Origin: Tenacibaculum sp. 190524A02b | GTDB lineage: Bacteria; Bacteroidota; Bacteroidia; Flavobacteriales; Flavobacteriaceae | Length of the DNA: 64,000 bases | NCBI RefSeq assembly: GCF_964036645.1 | Contig: NZ_OZ038525.1 | Span: forward strand, 2,812,501 to 2,876,500 | Direction of reading: 5' to 3' | Shown here: in pieces, positions 44,961-54,208 of the stretch | How the letters are laid out: the number at the start of each line of letters is the position of its first letter | Position numbering within the stretch: position 1 is the stretch's first letter | The notes under the pieces: generated by a model | What the model was told of the DNA's origin: nothing | Seen by the model: only the letters and a program-made list of their open reading frames with translations | Database searches by the model: none | Translations under genes and position numbers: made by a program

Positions 44961-46040
44961 TTAAAAAGGTTGTGCACCTATACCTGTATTATCACAAATA
45001 TACTGATTTTTTTGGCAAAATCTTACTAACTCTTCCTTTAAGAAAACCTCAACCTGCTGTTTTTCAGACTCTGGATACAAGACATGTACATTAGCCCCAG
45101 CATCTAAAGTAAAACAAACATTACTTCCTGTTTTCTTTCTATACTCCCAAATTTTATGAATTATTTCTAATGTGTTTGGCTTCATTAATATAAAATAAGG
45201 ATTACTTGTAAGCATCATAGCATGTAACGTTAAAGCTTCACTTTCTACTAAATTCACAAACTCTTTTATATTCCCTTCTTGAAGTATTATAGATAGTTTA
45301 CTTAAATTCTCATTAGCTTGCTTAAAACGCTCTTTAGCGTATGGATGGTCATGCATTAAATTATGCCCTACCGTGCTAGACACTTGCTTTTCTCCTTTAT
45401 CTACTAATAAAATAGTATCTTGATAGTTATCAAAAATTGGGTGAATTTTGTATGGAAACTTAACTCCAAATAAATCAGAACTTCCTTCAATCTCTTCATG
45501 CTTTCCCCATATAACCATTGGTCCTTCTATACTTCTACTTGCACTACCTGAGCCTAACCGCGCTAGAAAAGAAGCTTTTTTAACTATATAATCTTCTGTT
45601 AGTTCAGGATTCAATTTTTGCTCTAAACTCACCAAACACATTGCTATTGCAGCCATACCACTTGCTGAAGACGCAATTCCACTACTGTGTGGGAATGAGT
45701 TTTCAGATCGAATTATCATTTCATATTCAAAAACATATGGGCAATACTCTTTAACTCTATCAAAAAACTTTGCTATTTTAGGTTTAAAACTTTCCTTTTT
45801 TTCACCTTCAAAAAAAAGTTCAAAAACTGGTTTCTCTACCATTGGTATTTTTATAAACTCTATAGAAGTTTGTGTATAACAATTATCTAATGTAAAGCTT
45901 ATAGAGGCATTTTTGGGCAATTGAGGTTCACTTTTACCCCAATATTTAACCAATGCTATATTGCTTGGTGTTTTCCATTTAAATAAAGCCTTTTCAACTT
46001 TATTCAAACTACCTTCATATATAAAGTCTGATGTATTCAA
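44961..46040 (-). CDS. mvaD: diphosphomevalonate decarboxylase
   Basis: I propose a TTG start at 46040 (359 residues, MNTSDFIYEGSLNKVEKALF). A longer frame to 46058 also starts at TTG, but that TTG is the end of a TATATTTG promoter box (46056-46063), so it is likely upstream of the mRNA 5' end. The protein has TPSNIALVKYWGK, the ATP region SFPHSSGIASSASGMAAIA and GSGSASRSIEGPMVIWGKH. It decarboxylates mevalonate diphosphate to isopentenyl diphosphate using ATP. It heads a minus-strand operon with the MORN-like gene. Confidence 0.9.
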   Translation of the reverse strand: MNTSDFIYEGSLNKVEKALFKWKTPSNIALVKYWGKSEPQLPKNASISFTLDNCYTQTSIEFIKIPMVEKPVFELFFEGEKKESFKPKIAKFFDRVKEYCPYVFEYEMIIRSENSFPHSSGIASSASGMAAIAMCLVSLEQKLNPELTEDYIVKKASFLARLGSGSASRSIEGPMVIWGKHEEIEGSSDLFGVKFPYKIHPIFDNYQDTILLVDKGEKQVSSTVGHNLMHDHPYAKERFKQANENLSKLSIILQEGNIKEFVNLVESEALTLHAMMLTSNPYFILMKPNTLEIIHKIWEYRKKTGSNVCFTLDAGANVHVLYPESEKQQVEVFLKEELVRFCQKNQYICDNTGIGAQPF

Positions 46041-46055
46041 TGTGAAAATTTTTAG

Positions 46056-46063
46056 CAAATATA
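46056..46063 (-). promoter_or_regulatory. predicted -7 promoter box of the mvaD gene
   Basis: TATATTTG matches TAnnTTTG and ends 15 bases before the proposed start at 46040. It decides against the longer open frame. No clear -33 element is seen. Confidence 0.5.
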
Positions 46064-46100
46064 CTTCTTCCTTTTTTTAATAATACATAACTATAAAAAA

Positions 46101-46127
46101 AGACTGCCTATATAATATAGGCAGTCT
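46101..46127 (-). terminator. rho-independent terminator after the susC-susD pair
   Basis: AGACTGCCTAT and ATAGGCAGTCT pair perfectly over 11 bp around a 5-base loop, followed on the minus strand by a T run. It lies 90 bases after the susD-like stop. Confidence 0.85.
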
Positions 46128-46217
46128 GCTTTCAAAAGATAAAATTGTTCAAAAATTTTAATTTAATTCAAATAGTTACATAATATATTTCTGGTTTTAC
46201 CTTTTTTCTAGCTATTT

Positions 46218-47759
46218 TTAGTTAACGTCCCACCATAATTTAGTAGTATACGTATCTGCGCCTCCTTTAAGCATTGCCTTAGCTTTTTCTACGTTAGCAC
46301 CATTGATAATTTTTTCTCTTCCTGAGAAAATTAATCTAGTTGGTATATCAGCTGCAGTTTTTCCTGCTGGCACATTAAATGTAGGTGAATCTAAACGTCT
46401 TGCTTCAGCCCAAGCTTCTGGTGATTGCATAAATAATGCTACCCATTTTTCTTCACCAATTTTAGCTAATTTATTAGTTGCATTATCTAAATTAGTACTA
46501 GGTAAAGCTAAATAAGTTGAAACTGCATTATCAATATCAGCTGCTGCCCAATCAACAATTCCTGCTTGAAATCTAATTGAAGCTTCTACTGCTTTATCGT
46601 AATGCTCTTTTGCTGATCCAGACACCGCATATCCACCTCTTACAGCTGCTTCAGCTAAGAAAAACTCAACTTCAGCATAATCAATATATACCCCAGGGGC
46701 ATCTTGTTTCCCTGTATAATGGTTTTTAGCCCAATAACTTGAAGCCTCGATTGTTTTATATCCTGCATAAGCAGCATTGATATGTGAAAAATCCCACCAT
46801 CTACCTGTATTTCCATACACTATACCTCCAGAACTACCCCAAGGTTGAGATGACCAATAAATATTAATTCTAGGATCTTGATTTGCTTGTTGTAAATCAT
46901 AAATAGTATTACTAGGCGCTACTGGTATACCCCAACCTGTTAAAATACTTTCATAAAGCCTACTTCCATTTGGCGTTCCTATGTATTGAAAAAGAGCGTT
47001 ATCAGCATTAGAAGCAAATACTCCACCATTTTCATTTACAGCCTTATTAAAATAGTCTTTAGACAAATCTGGGGCAACATCAGAAACACGCATTGCATAA
47101 CGTAATAAAATTGAATTTGCAAACTTTTGCCACTTTGATAAATCTCCTTTATAGATGATATCTTGAGCTCCTAATCCTAAACTAACACTAGTATCAACAT
47201 TAGAAGATACTGTATATAATTCTTGCATTAATCCCTTGTAAACATCTTCTTGAGACTCATATGCTGGAGTTTTCTTCCCTACAATATCAAACGCCTCTCT
47301 ATAAATAGCTGGTCCATTTGCATCAGTAACATGTTGCATACCAAAAGCCTTCAATGTAGTAACTATTAAACTCCATGCGGCTCTTTCTTCTTTACTAATT
47401 TCAGCTTCGGTTCTTTTTGCAATATATTCTTCAATTTTTATAGCTTGAAAAATAGAATTATAATAATTACCTACGTATGAATTCAACAACCCATCCCTAA
47501 AATTAAAATTACTTTCATTGCTAAAAGATGTTTGAGAGAAATGTTGTGATTGCACAAACATTACATTACTATTTACACTATGATTTACATAATGATTCAT
47601 TAAAAATGACTGAGCAGTTGGCAATAAAAACCTAGGCTCTACTTCCTCCGGACTTTTAGTATCCGTATTTGTTTTGTCAAAATCTTCAGTACAAGAAGCC
47701 CCTATAACTAAGAACATTCCTAATACAATACCTTTTGATATATTTTTAAACACGTTCAT
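46218..47759 (-). CDS. SusD/RagB-family outer-membrane lipoprotein
   Basis: The 513-residue protein has a lipoprotein signal (MNVFKNISKGIVLGMFLVIGASC, lipobox GASC). It also has SusD-like features: FDKTNTD..SPEEVEPRFLLP, a tetratricopeptide-like helical core, VYIDYAEVEFFLAEAAVRGGYA and EEKWVALFMQSPEAWAEARR. SusD proteins are surface lids that bind the substrate for the SusC channel. This one looks like the SusD-like-2 subgroup. It follows the susC-like gene by 18 bases. No glycoside hydrolase or peptidase is in the same operon, so the substrate is unknown. Confidence 0.9.
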   Translation of the reverse strand: MNVFKNISKGIVLGMFLVIGASCTEDFDKTNTDTKSPEEVEPRFLLPTAQSFLMNHYVNHSVNSNVMFVQSQHFSQTSFSNESNFNFRDGLLNSYVGNYYNSIFQAIKIEEYIAKRTEAEISKEERAAWSLIVTTLKAFGMQHVTDANGPAIYREAFDIVGKKTPAYESQEDVYKGLMQELYTVSSNVDTSVSLGLGAQDIIYKGDLSKWQKFANSILLRYAMRVSDVAPDLSKDYFNKAVNENGGVFASNADNALFQYIGTPNGSRLYESILTGWGIPVAPSNTIYDLQQANQDPRINIYWSSQPWGSSGGIVYGNTGRWWDFSHINAAYAGYKTIEASSYWAKNHYTGKQDAPGVYIDYAEVEFFLAEAAVRGGYAVSGSAKEHYDKAVEASIRFQAGIVDWAAADIDNAVSTYLALPSTNLDNATNKLAKIGEEKWVALFMQSPEAWAEARRLDSPTFNVPAGKTAADIPTRLIFSGREKIINGANVEKAKAMLKGGADTYTTKLWWDVN

Positions 47760-47777
47760 TTTTTCCTTTTTTAATAA

Positions 47778-50700
47778 TTAAAATCCTAATTTAACATTAA
47801 CTCCATACGATCTAGTGGTAGGTAAAGTACCTATATCTAAACCTTGAACATTACCAACACTATAAGTTGATTCTGGATCTATATGATCTACATTTCTATG
47901 TAAAATCGCTAAATTTCTACCGATAAGAGATATACTCAATGTAGAGATATTTAATTTATCAGTTAATTGGGTTGGGAAATTATAAGATAATGCAACTTCT
48001 CTTAATTTCACATATGAAGCATCAAATACAGAAGCTGCTTCAGGGTTATGAGAATCGTTAAAAGCATCCTTAGTTTCTACTCTTATATCATTAGGAGTAC
48101 CATCTTCTTTAACTCCATCAACAATGATTCCACCTCCATCTGCAATTGGTAAACGGATATCATTTCCTAAGTCATTTACACCAACTGTTTCAGCTAAAAT
48201 ACCTGTATGTCTACCCCAACGATGCGTTAGAGAAAATACATCTCCTCCAATTTTAGTATCTATCAATGTACTTAATGAGAAGTTTTTATAAGTAAAAGTA
48301 TTACTAAAACCTGCTCTCCATTTAGGGTTTACATTTCCTATTACCGCATTATCTTCAGTTTGCTTATAGTAACCATCTGCATCTACTACTTTGTTTCCAT
48401 TTGCGTCTCTTACAAAATCTGTACCTACTAAAATAGGGTAAGGCTGTCCTACTCTAGAAACCACGTCTACATGGTTTGAGTTCAATGTATGTGAATCAAT
48501 ACCTGGTGCTAAAGCATTTACAAGACTTGTATTAGTTGCCCAATTAATTCCAGTATTCCATGTAAAGTTCTCTGTTTTTACTGGTGTAGCATTAATAGCA
48601 ACTTCAAATCCTTCATTTTCTAACTCTCCAATATTGTCAGTTTGTCTAAAAAAACCTGTTGCAGAAGAAACGGTTCCGTCTACTACTAAATTTTTAGATT
48701 TTTTGTTATAGTAAGATACATCAAATCCTATTCTGTTTTGGAATAACTGCATTTCTAAACCAATTTCATAAGACTCTAAATTTTCTGCAACTAAATTAGG
48801 ATTAGCACTAGTTCCTCGTGTACCATACCTTACAACATTTCCAAAGTTCCCTATATTAGCCATTGTATTGGTATATCTAGCAAAACCAGTACCTCTACCT
48901 ACTTGTGCCCAGTTAGCTCTTAATTTACCAAAACTAATCACATTAGAACTTAACAATTCTGAGAAAATAAAACTCGTAGAAACTGAAGGGTAGAAAAATG
49001 AACGAGTACTAGATGGTAAAGATGATGTCCAATCATTACGCCCAGAAAACTCCAGATATAACATTTTTTTATACCCTAAAGAAAGCGTACTATACACACT
49101 TTGAGTTTCTATTAAAGATTCCCAATCACCTAAAGTACGTTCTAAAGAACCTGTATTATTTAAGAAATAAATATCGTCAATAACTAATCCATTTCTAGTT
49201 CCTCCGCTCAAACCTTTAGTACTATTTTGTCTTTTACCAATACCAATCATTCCTTTAATATTAAAATCATCAGTAATATCTTTATCTGCATTAAGCATTA
49301 AGTCAAAATTTTTCTCAGTACCTAATCTTAAAGACTTAGTATATCTTGATTGCGCAAACGAACCATTAGCTATTCTCGTTTCAATATTAAAATCATAATG
49401 ATCAATTGTAGCACGTCCCATAGCTGATAACCAGTCGTTAAACTCGTAATTAACCACAGCATTAGCAATTAAACGATTACGAGTATCTTCAGGATAGTTT
49501 TTATATACTGTCCAGTATGGATTTTCCCAATAACGAGGGTTTCCATTAGTAGCAGATGATCTATTCCATGTTCTCATAGTACCATCCATATTCGTATAAT
49601 TTTTTAAACGATCATAATCTACATTTGTTTGCATCCACATTCCTGCATGCGCCATAAATGACAACGAATTTTGCCAATCATACCCTAAACCTGGACGGTT
49701 CTTTGCATAAGTATTAATATACTGTACCCCAACCGAAGCAGATAATTTATCACTTAGGTTTAAACCTCCATTAAAGGCTACAACATTTCTTTCTAAAGTA
49801 GAGTTTGGAATCGTACCCTCTTGATCTGTATTCGTATAAGAAAGTCTAAAGTTCCCTTTTTCTCCTGCTCCTTCTAAAGCTACATTATTTACTTTTAAAA
49901 CACCTGTTCTAAAAAAAGCTTCTGGGCCATTCTTAGCTACTGTCCATGGTCTTGTTTTCAAATAAGTTGAACTATCTGCAGCATCAAAAGCATCCCAATG
50001 TAATACTTGCTCATTAGGGTCGAATTTTGGTCCCCAACTCTCATCTACATCGTACTGTACAACCTTATATGTATTTCCATCTATAGTAACTTCATCAAAA
50101 GTTGTTTTATTTCCACCCCCATATTGATCTTGATAATTAGGCAACGTTGATCTATTTATTTGATCAAATGTAACCGAAGAAGAAACCGTAACCCCTAATC
50201 TATTTTTTGAAGTACCTTTTTTAGTAGTTATTAAAATAACTCCATTCGCTCCTCTTTCACCGTAAAGTGCTGTTGCACTAGCACCTTTTAATATAGATAC
50301 GTTCTCTATATCATCTGGGTTAATATCTGAAGCGAAATTCCCAAAATCATATCCACTTGCTCCTCTAGCAGTTTCTCCTGAGTTTGCATTTCCATTAGAA
50401 ATAGGCACACCATCTACTACATAAAGTGCTTGATTACTTCCTGTAATAGAAGCTCCTCCACGAATAATAATATTTGTAGAACCACCTAAGTTTCCAGATG
50501 AAGTAATGTTAACCCCAGCTACTCTACCACTAAGACTACTTGTAACATTTGTAGTCTTAACTGTATTCAAAGCATCTCCATCAACTTTTGTTACTGCATA
50601 ACCTAATGACTTCTTATCTCTAGAAATACCTAATGCTGTTACAACTACTTCTTGTAAGACATCTGAAGAGTCTGTTAGTGTTACATTAATTACACTTGCT

Positions 50701-50945
50701 GAACCTACTACTTGTTCAACTGTCTCTTTACCCACGAAGCTATAAACTAGTACATCTCCTGTTTTAGCTTTTACACTATAATTTCCATCAAAGTCTGTTT
50801 CAGCTCCCTTAACAGTTCCTTTGATAATTACACTAACTCCTGGGAGTGGTCCTGACTCATCGGATACAACTCCAGAAATTATTTTTTCTTGCGCAAATGT
50901 CACTTGCGCTACAAGAAAAAACAACCATAATAACTTTATTCTCAT
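47778..50945 (-). CDS. SusC/RagA-family TonB-linked outer-membrane transporter
   Basis: The 1055-residue protein has a signal peptide, then a carboxypeptidase-regulatory-like domain (about residues 22-100: ISGVVSDESGPLPGVSVIIK, TDFDGNYSVKAKTG). The TonB-dependent plug follows, with LSGRVAGVNITSSGNLGGST and SILKGASATALYGERGANGV, and then a large barrel ending YGVNVKLGF. It imports a substrate through the outer membrane using energy from TonB, possibly that encoded at 18241-19065. It pairs with the SusD-like protein. A LytTR two-component system lies directly upstream and may control the pair. Confidence 0.93.
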   Translation of the reverse strand: MRIKLLWLFFLVAQVTFAQEKIISGVVSDESGPLPGVSVIIKGTVKGAETDFDGNYSVKAKTGDVLVYSFVGKETVEQVVGSASVINVTLTDSSDVLQEVVVTALGISRDKKSLGYAVTKVDGDALNTVKTTNVTSSLSGRVAGVNITSSGNLGGSTNIIIRGGASITGSNQALYVVDGVPISNGNANSGETARGASGYDFGNFASDINPDDIENVSILKGASATALYGERGANGVILITTKKGTSKNRLGVTVSSSVTFDQINRSTLPNYQDQYGGGNKTTFDEVTIDGNTYKVVQYDVDESWGPKFDPNEQVLHWDAFDAADSSTYLKTRPWTVAKNGPEAFFRTGVLKVNNVALEGAGEKGNFRLSYTNTDQEGTIPNSTLERNVVAFNGGLNLSDKLSASVGVQYINTYAKNRPGLGYDWQNSLSFMAHAGMWMQTNVDYDRLKNYTNMDGTMRTWNRSSATNGNPRYWENPYWTVYKNYPEDTRNRLIANAVVNYEFNDWLSAMGRATIDHYDFNIETRIANGSFAQSRYTKSLRLGTEKNFDLMLNADKDITDDFNIKGMIGIGKRQNSTKGLSGGTRNGLVIDDIYFLNNTGSLERTLGDWESLIETQSVYSTLSLGYKKMLYLEFSGRNDWTSSLPSSTRSFFYPSVSTSFIFSELLSSNVISFGKLRANWAQVGRGTGFARYTNTMANIGNFGNVVRYGTRGTSANPNLVAENLESYEIGLEMQLFQNRIGFDVSYYNKKSKNLVVDGTVSSATGFFRQTDNIGELENEGFEVAINATPVKTENFTWNTGINWATNTSLVNALAPGIDSHTLNSNHVDVVSRVGQPYPILVGTDFVRDANGNKVVDADGYYKQTEDNAVIGNVNPKWRAGFSNTFTYKNFSLSTLIDTKIGGDVFSLTHRWGRHTGILAETVGVNDLGNDIRLPIADGGGIIVDGVKEDGTPNDIRVETKDAFNDSHNPEAASVFDASYVKLREVALSYNFPTQLTDKLNISTLSISLIGRNLAILHRNVDHIDPESTYSVGNVQGLDIGTLPTTRSYGVNVKLGF

Positions 50946-51134
50946 GTTAAAAAATTTAAATTAGATATTCCAAATAAATTAAAATAAAACGCCATTTACT
51001 AATTAATGTTAATATGGTATAGTTATGTGATAATTATATATCTTAAAACTACTTTAAATAAAAAAAAACCAACTAAACAGTGGTTTTAATAAAGTTTCAA
51101 TAATAATGAGTTATATTATTTTACCTCTTGATTT

Positions 51135-51854
51135 TCAACTAAAATGACTTAGTTTTGAAATTATATCTTCTTTATACCCTCTACTTATTGGCAATGATTT
51201 ATTATTAACTTCTACAAACTCATTCGTGTAGAAACTTATAAACTGTAAACTGACAATATATGACCTATGAATTCTTAAAAAACTATTATTTGGTAGTTTA
51301 TTTTCTATATTAGATATTGTTTCTCTTATTACAATTGTTTTTTGTTGTGTATGTATTTTAACATAATCACTTAAACTTTCTACATATACAATATCTTTAA
51401 AGTTAACTTTTTGCATTTTCCTTTCTGATCTAACAAATATAAAGTCAGGTTTACTTAGTTGTCCTTCTACTTCTACGCTAGTTTCTTTTGTATTAGATAT
51501 TTCGTAGAATTTATTTACAGCTTGCAAAAAACGGTCAAAAGCAATTGGTTTTAATAAATAATCCACCACATTTAAATCAAATCCATCAACAGCATAATCT
51601 CTATAGGCAGTAGTAAAAATAATTTTTGTTTTCTTTTGTAAAGATTTTGCTAGCGACAACCCTGAAACCTCAGGCATATTTATATCTAAAAAAAGTAAAT
51701 CAATTGCAGTATCATTTAAAACAGTTAGTGCCTCCATAGCATTTGAACAACTTTGCAGCAATAAAAGATTAGGGATTTTACCTATAAAGGTAGTTAATAT
51801 CTCCCTTGCCATAGGTTCGTCATCAACTATAATACAAGTTATCTTATCATTCAT
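51135..51854 (-). CDS. LytTR-family response regulator
   Basis: The 239-residue protein has a receiver domain (about residues 1-120: CIIVDDEPMAREIL, phospho-acceptor Asp in LLFLDINMPE, TTAYRDYAVDGF, DYLLKPI). A C-terminal LytTR DNA-binding domain (about 135-239: FVRSERKMQKVNFKDIVYVE, NNSFLRIHRSYIV) follows. The start overlaps the histidine kinase stop by 8 bases. It should bind direct-repeat sites after phosphorylation. The target is unknown; the susC-susD operon 189 bases downstream is a candidate. Confidence 0.93.
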   Translation of the reverse strand: MNDKITCIIVDDEPMAREILTTFIGKIPNLLLLQSCSNAMEALTVLNDTAIDLLFLDINMPEVSGLSLAKSLQKKTKIIFTTAYRDYAVDGFDLNVVDYLLKPIAFDRFLQAVNKFYEISNTKETSVEVEGQLSKPDFIFVRSERKMQKVNFKDIVYVESLSDYVKIHTQQKTIVIRETISNIENKLPNNSFLRIHRSYIVSLQFISFYTNEFVEVNNKSLPISRGYKEDIISKLSHFS

Positions 51855-52902
51855 TTTTTATTGGAATTTCAAGTTGTACATCAAAAACATCTTCATTTCT
51901 CCTTATTATTAGCTTAAAGTCTTTTTCATAAAGCATTTCTAATCGCTTTCTTATATTTTCTAAACCTATTCCTTTGCTCTTAACCAATTCTTTTTTATAA
52001 GAATTAGAAATTTTAAACTTTATTTTTCCTTCTTCCATTATTAAATAAATACCTACTTTTAAAATTCCATTTAATTGTACTCCATGTTTAAATGCATTTT
52101 CTACAAAGGGCAACAACATCATTGGAGCAATTTGCACCTCCTTGTTCACTCCTTCCTTTTTAAAGCTTACTTCTAAATTATTTTGAAATCGCATTTTTTC
52201 CAATGCCATATAATCTTCTATATGTTCAATTTCTGCTGACAACAAAACTAAAGGCTTTTCTACTTGATATAAAATATAGTCTAACAAATTAGATAATTTT
52301 AAAATCATGTCTGGAGCTTCATCTGCTTTTTTTAAAGCAAAACCATACAATGTATTTAATGTATTAAATAAAAAATGAGGATGAATTTGCATTTTTAAAA
52401 ACTTCAACTCTTGCTCTTTTAACCTTAGCTGAGTTTCTAAAAACTTATTCTTTATATCTTCATTATTTAATGCTGATTTATAGTGGTTTCTTATCAAACC
52501 TAACATAATTACAATAAAAACTATAAAATAAACACCTAAGATCACAAAAATCAACCCTTTAGTCAAAGGCGGTGCTCCATCTATTAAATGATTTGAAAAA
52601 ACTAGTCCATATAAAATGGAAAACACGATTAACGAAAAAGAAATTATAAATGTATACACTGTATACAATACAAACAACCCATGTTTCTTTCCCAACAAAT
52701 ATTTTGGGATTAAAAAGAAATAAAAAAAGTAACTGATTACAATTGTTATTGGCATCAAGTATATTGAAAACCTATTAACGTAACTCGTATTACTGCTTCC
52801 GTATCCTAAGAAATAAGTGTAAAAGAAATAAACTCCTACCCAAAAAAACATATGAATAGCAGTTTCTGTTATGATTTTTAGTAACGAGAGTAATTTTATC
52901 AT
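51847..52902 (-). CDS. LytS/YehU-type sensor histidine kinase
   Basis: The 351-residue protein has about four membrane segments (residues 10-145). A His_kinase domain follows, with the H box QIHPHFLFNTLNTLYGFAL (about residues 177-195). An ATPase domain has the N box PFVENAFKHG and the G box KGIGLENIRKRLEMLY. No periplasmic sensor domain is visible, so the signal is probably sensed in the membrane. It is encoded immediately before its LytTR regulator and forms a two-component system with it. Confidence 0.92.
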   Translation of the reverse strand: MIKLLSLLKIITETAIHMFFWVGVYFFYTYFLGYGSSNTSYVNRFSIYLMPITIVISYFFYFFLIPKYLLGKKHGLFVLYTVYTFIISFSLIVFSILYGLVFSNHLIDGAPPLTKGLIFVILGVYFIVFIVIMLGLIRNHYKSALNNEDIKNKFLETQLRLKEQELKFLKMQIHPHFLFNTLNTLYGFALKKADEAPDMILKLSNLLDYILYQVEKPLVLLSAEIEHIEDYMALEKMRFQNNLEVSFKKEGVNKEVQIAPMMLLPFVENAFKHGVQLNGILKVGIYLIMEEGKIKFKISNSYKKELVKSKGIGLENIRKRLEMLYEKDFKLIIRRNEDVFDVQLEIPIKNE

Positions 52903-53220
52903 AATAATGCAATATCTACTTTTTTATATAGAATCCTACTTTTTTGCGACGAAATTCAAAAAAAGAAAGGGATTTACCATTTTTCTATTATAGGGATACT
53001 CATCTCTATAGATTTACCTAGTAAAAACAACTAAAAAGCTTGCATTGTATTCAAAAAACGATATTAAGCAATACTTCTTTTATAAGAGAGACTATACTTT
53101 TTATTATAAAAACATGTAATTTCGTTATCTATCTTATAAATCTGTAGAGTTATCGCAAAAAAATAAAAGTAAGCTAAAACCCTAGTAGTTTTGGAATATC
53201 AAATTTAAAAACTTAAAATT
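52903..53220. other. divergent intergenic region between histidine kinase and ExbB-like genes
   Basis: These 318 bases contain the promoters of two divergent genes. A TAGTTTTG box at 53186-53193 fits the plus-strand gene. No other structure stands out. Confidence 0.4.
53186..53193 (+). promoter_or_regulatory. possible -7 promoter box of the short ExbB-like gene
   Basis: TAGTTTTG matches TAnnTTTG and ends 27 bases before the ATG at 53221. No -33 TTTG is seen at 19 bases. Confidence 0.35.
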
Positions 53221-53574
53221 ATGAAATTATTATTCTCAAACTTATTAAATGATGGCGGTCCTATTTTTATGTATCCTACCTTACTAATGCTTTTTTTATG
53301 TCTCTTTTTTATTATTAAAACATTCATTAGCGGAGATACTAATGATACAAATAAAAAATTGATTCACCATATAAGCTTGTTTTCTTTAGTTTGGGGCTTT
53401 TTAGGAATGATGCTAGGATTAATAGGGGCTTTTGACGCAATGTCTATGGCTAATGATATTTCTACTGGAGTATTAGCTGGAGGATTAAAAATAGCTTTAT
53501 TATCACCTTCTTTTGGTATGGTTGTATTTTTAATTGCTCGATTAGGATTGGTTGGGTTAACCTTTAAAAAGTAA
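53221..53574 (+). CDS. short MotA/TolQ/ExbB-like membrane protein
   Basis: The 117-residue protein has three hydrophobic segments: about residues 15-36 (FMYPTLLMLFLCLFFIIKTF), 50-70 (LFSLVWGFLGMMLGLIGAFD) and 85-113. Segments two and three resemble the conserved helices of MotA/TolQ/ExbB channels (compare GFLGTVIGMI with GFLGMMLGLI in the full-length ExbB of this window). It lacks the cytoplasmic domain of ExbB, and there is no ExbD partner nearby. It may be a small channel subunit or a regulator. It is transcribed away from the LytS-type kinase. Confidence 0.7.
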   Translation: MKLLFSNLLNDGGPIFMYPTLLMLFLCLFFIIKTFISGDTNDTNKKLIHHISLFSLVWGFLGMMLGLIGAFDAMSMANDISTGVLAGGLKIALLSPSFGMVVFLIARLGLVGLTFKK

Positions 53575-53882
53575 CAACTTAAAATTATACTCTCTAAAGT
53601 TTTTTACACCCATTTTTTTCATAACAAACAAACTACTCACCTAAAAACAAGTAGTTAAAAACAATCTCTTTTCCGTGTTTATTGATTTTACAAATCAATG
53701 AATTTTAAAACTTACATTTAAGAATTCTCAGCGATTACTATTGATATTGCTCTTAATTTTCGATTTCTTATTTGTAAACCTTAAAACAGAATTATTGTCT
53801 AATCTGTTTTATTAAATGCTTTTTTTACCCAATTCAAAATTGAATTGGGTATTTTTGTACTTATAAAATACTACTACGAATT
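53575..53882 (+). other. intergenic region with a terminator
   Basis: I see no gene here. A terminator-like stem lies at 53827-53850, and the rest is AT-rich with no other clear feature. Confidence 0.5.
53827..53850 (+). terminator. terminator-like hairpin before the 78-residue protein
   Basis: ACCCAATTCAA and TTGAATTGGGT pair perfectly over 11 bp around a 2-base loop (so fewer pairs will form), followed by a T run. It may end a transcript from the ExbB-like gene. Confidence 0.6.
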
Positions 53883-54119
53883 TTGAATAGAAAAATTAAA
53901 CTTATTTGGGACTTTAAAGGTCCTGATGGACTTGAAACAGCTAAACATCATTGTATACACCTACATGAGTTTGCTAAAACTGACAACCTTTCATATCACG
54001 AGGTTAATCATAAAACTTTAAACGATTTTCATACTATTGCATACATAACTGTGGATGAATCTAATATGAAAATTTTTAGAGATGCTTTAAAACCACATAG
54101 AGGAGAGTTAGCTAATTAA
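53883..54119 (+). CDS. conserved small protein of unknown function (TTG start)
   Basis: The 78-residue soluble protein (IKLIWDFKGPDGLETAKHH, then LHEFAKTDNLSYHEVNHKTL and AYITVDESNMKIFRDAL) has no motif with known chemistry, but it has a balanced, protein-like composition with several His residues. I recall similar proteins across Flavobacteriia, which I cannot verify here. The first in-frame start codon is TTG at 53883 and no ATG lies upstream in frame. It starts 33 bases after a terminator-like hairpin. No neighbour suggests a role. Confidence 0.6.
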   Translation: MNRKIKLIWDFKGPDGLETAKHHCIHLHEFAKTDNLSYHEVNHKTLNDFHTIAYITVDESNMKIFRDALKPHRGELAN

Positions 54120-54208
54120 AAGCTTAACGTAACTTATCAATAAAATTTTAACGAATTAATCTATCTTTTTTAATTTAAAAAAAGTATATTACCTAAAAGT
54201 TTATATTT

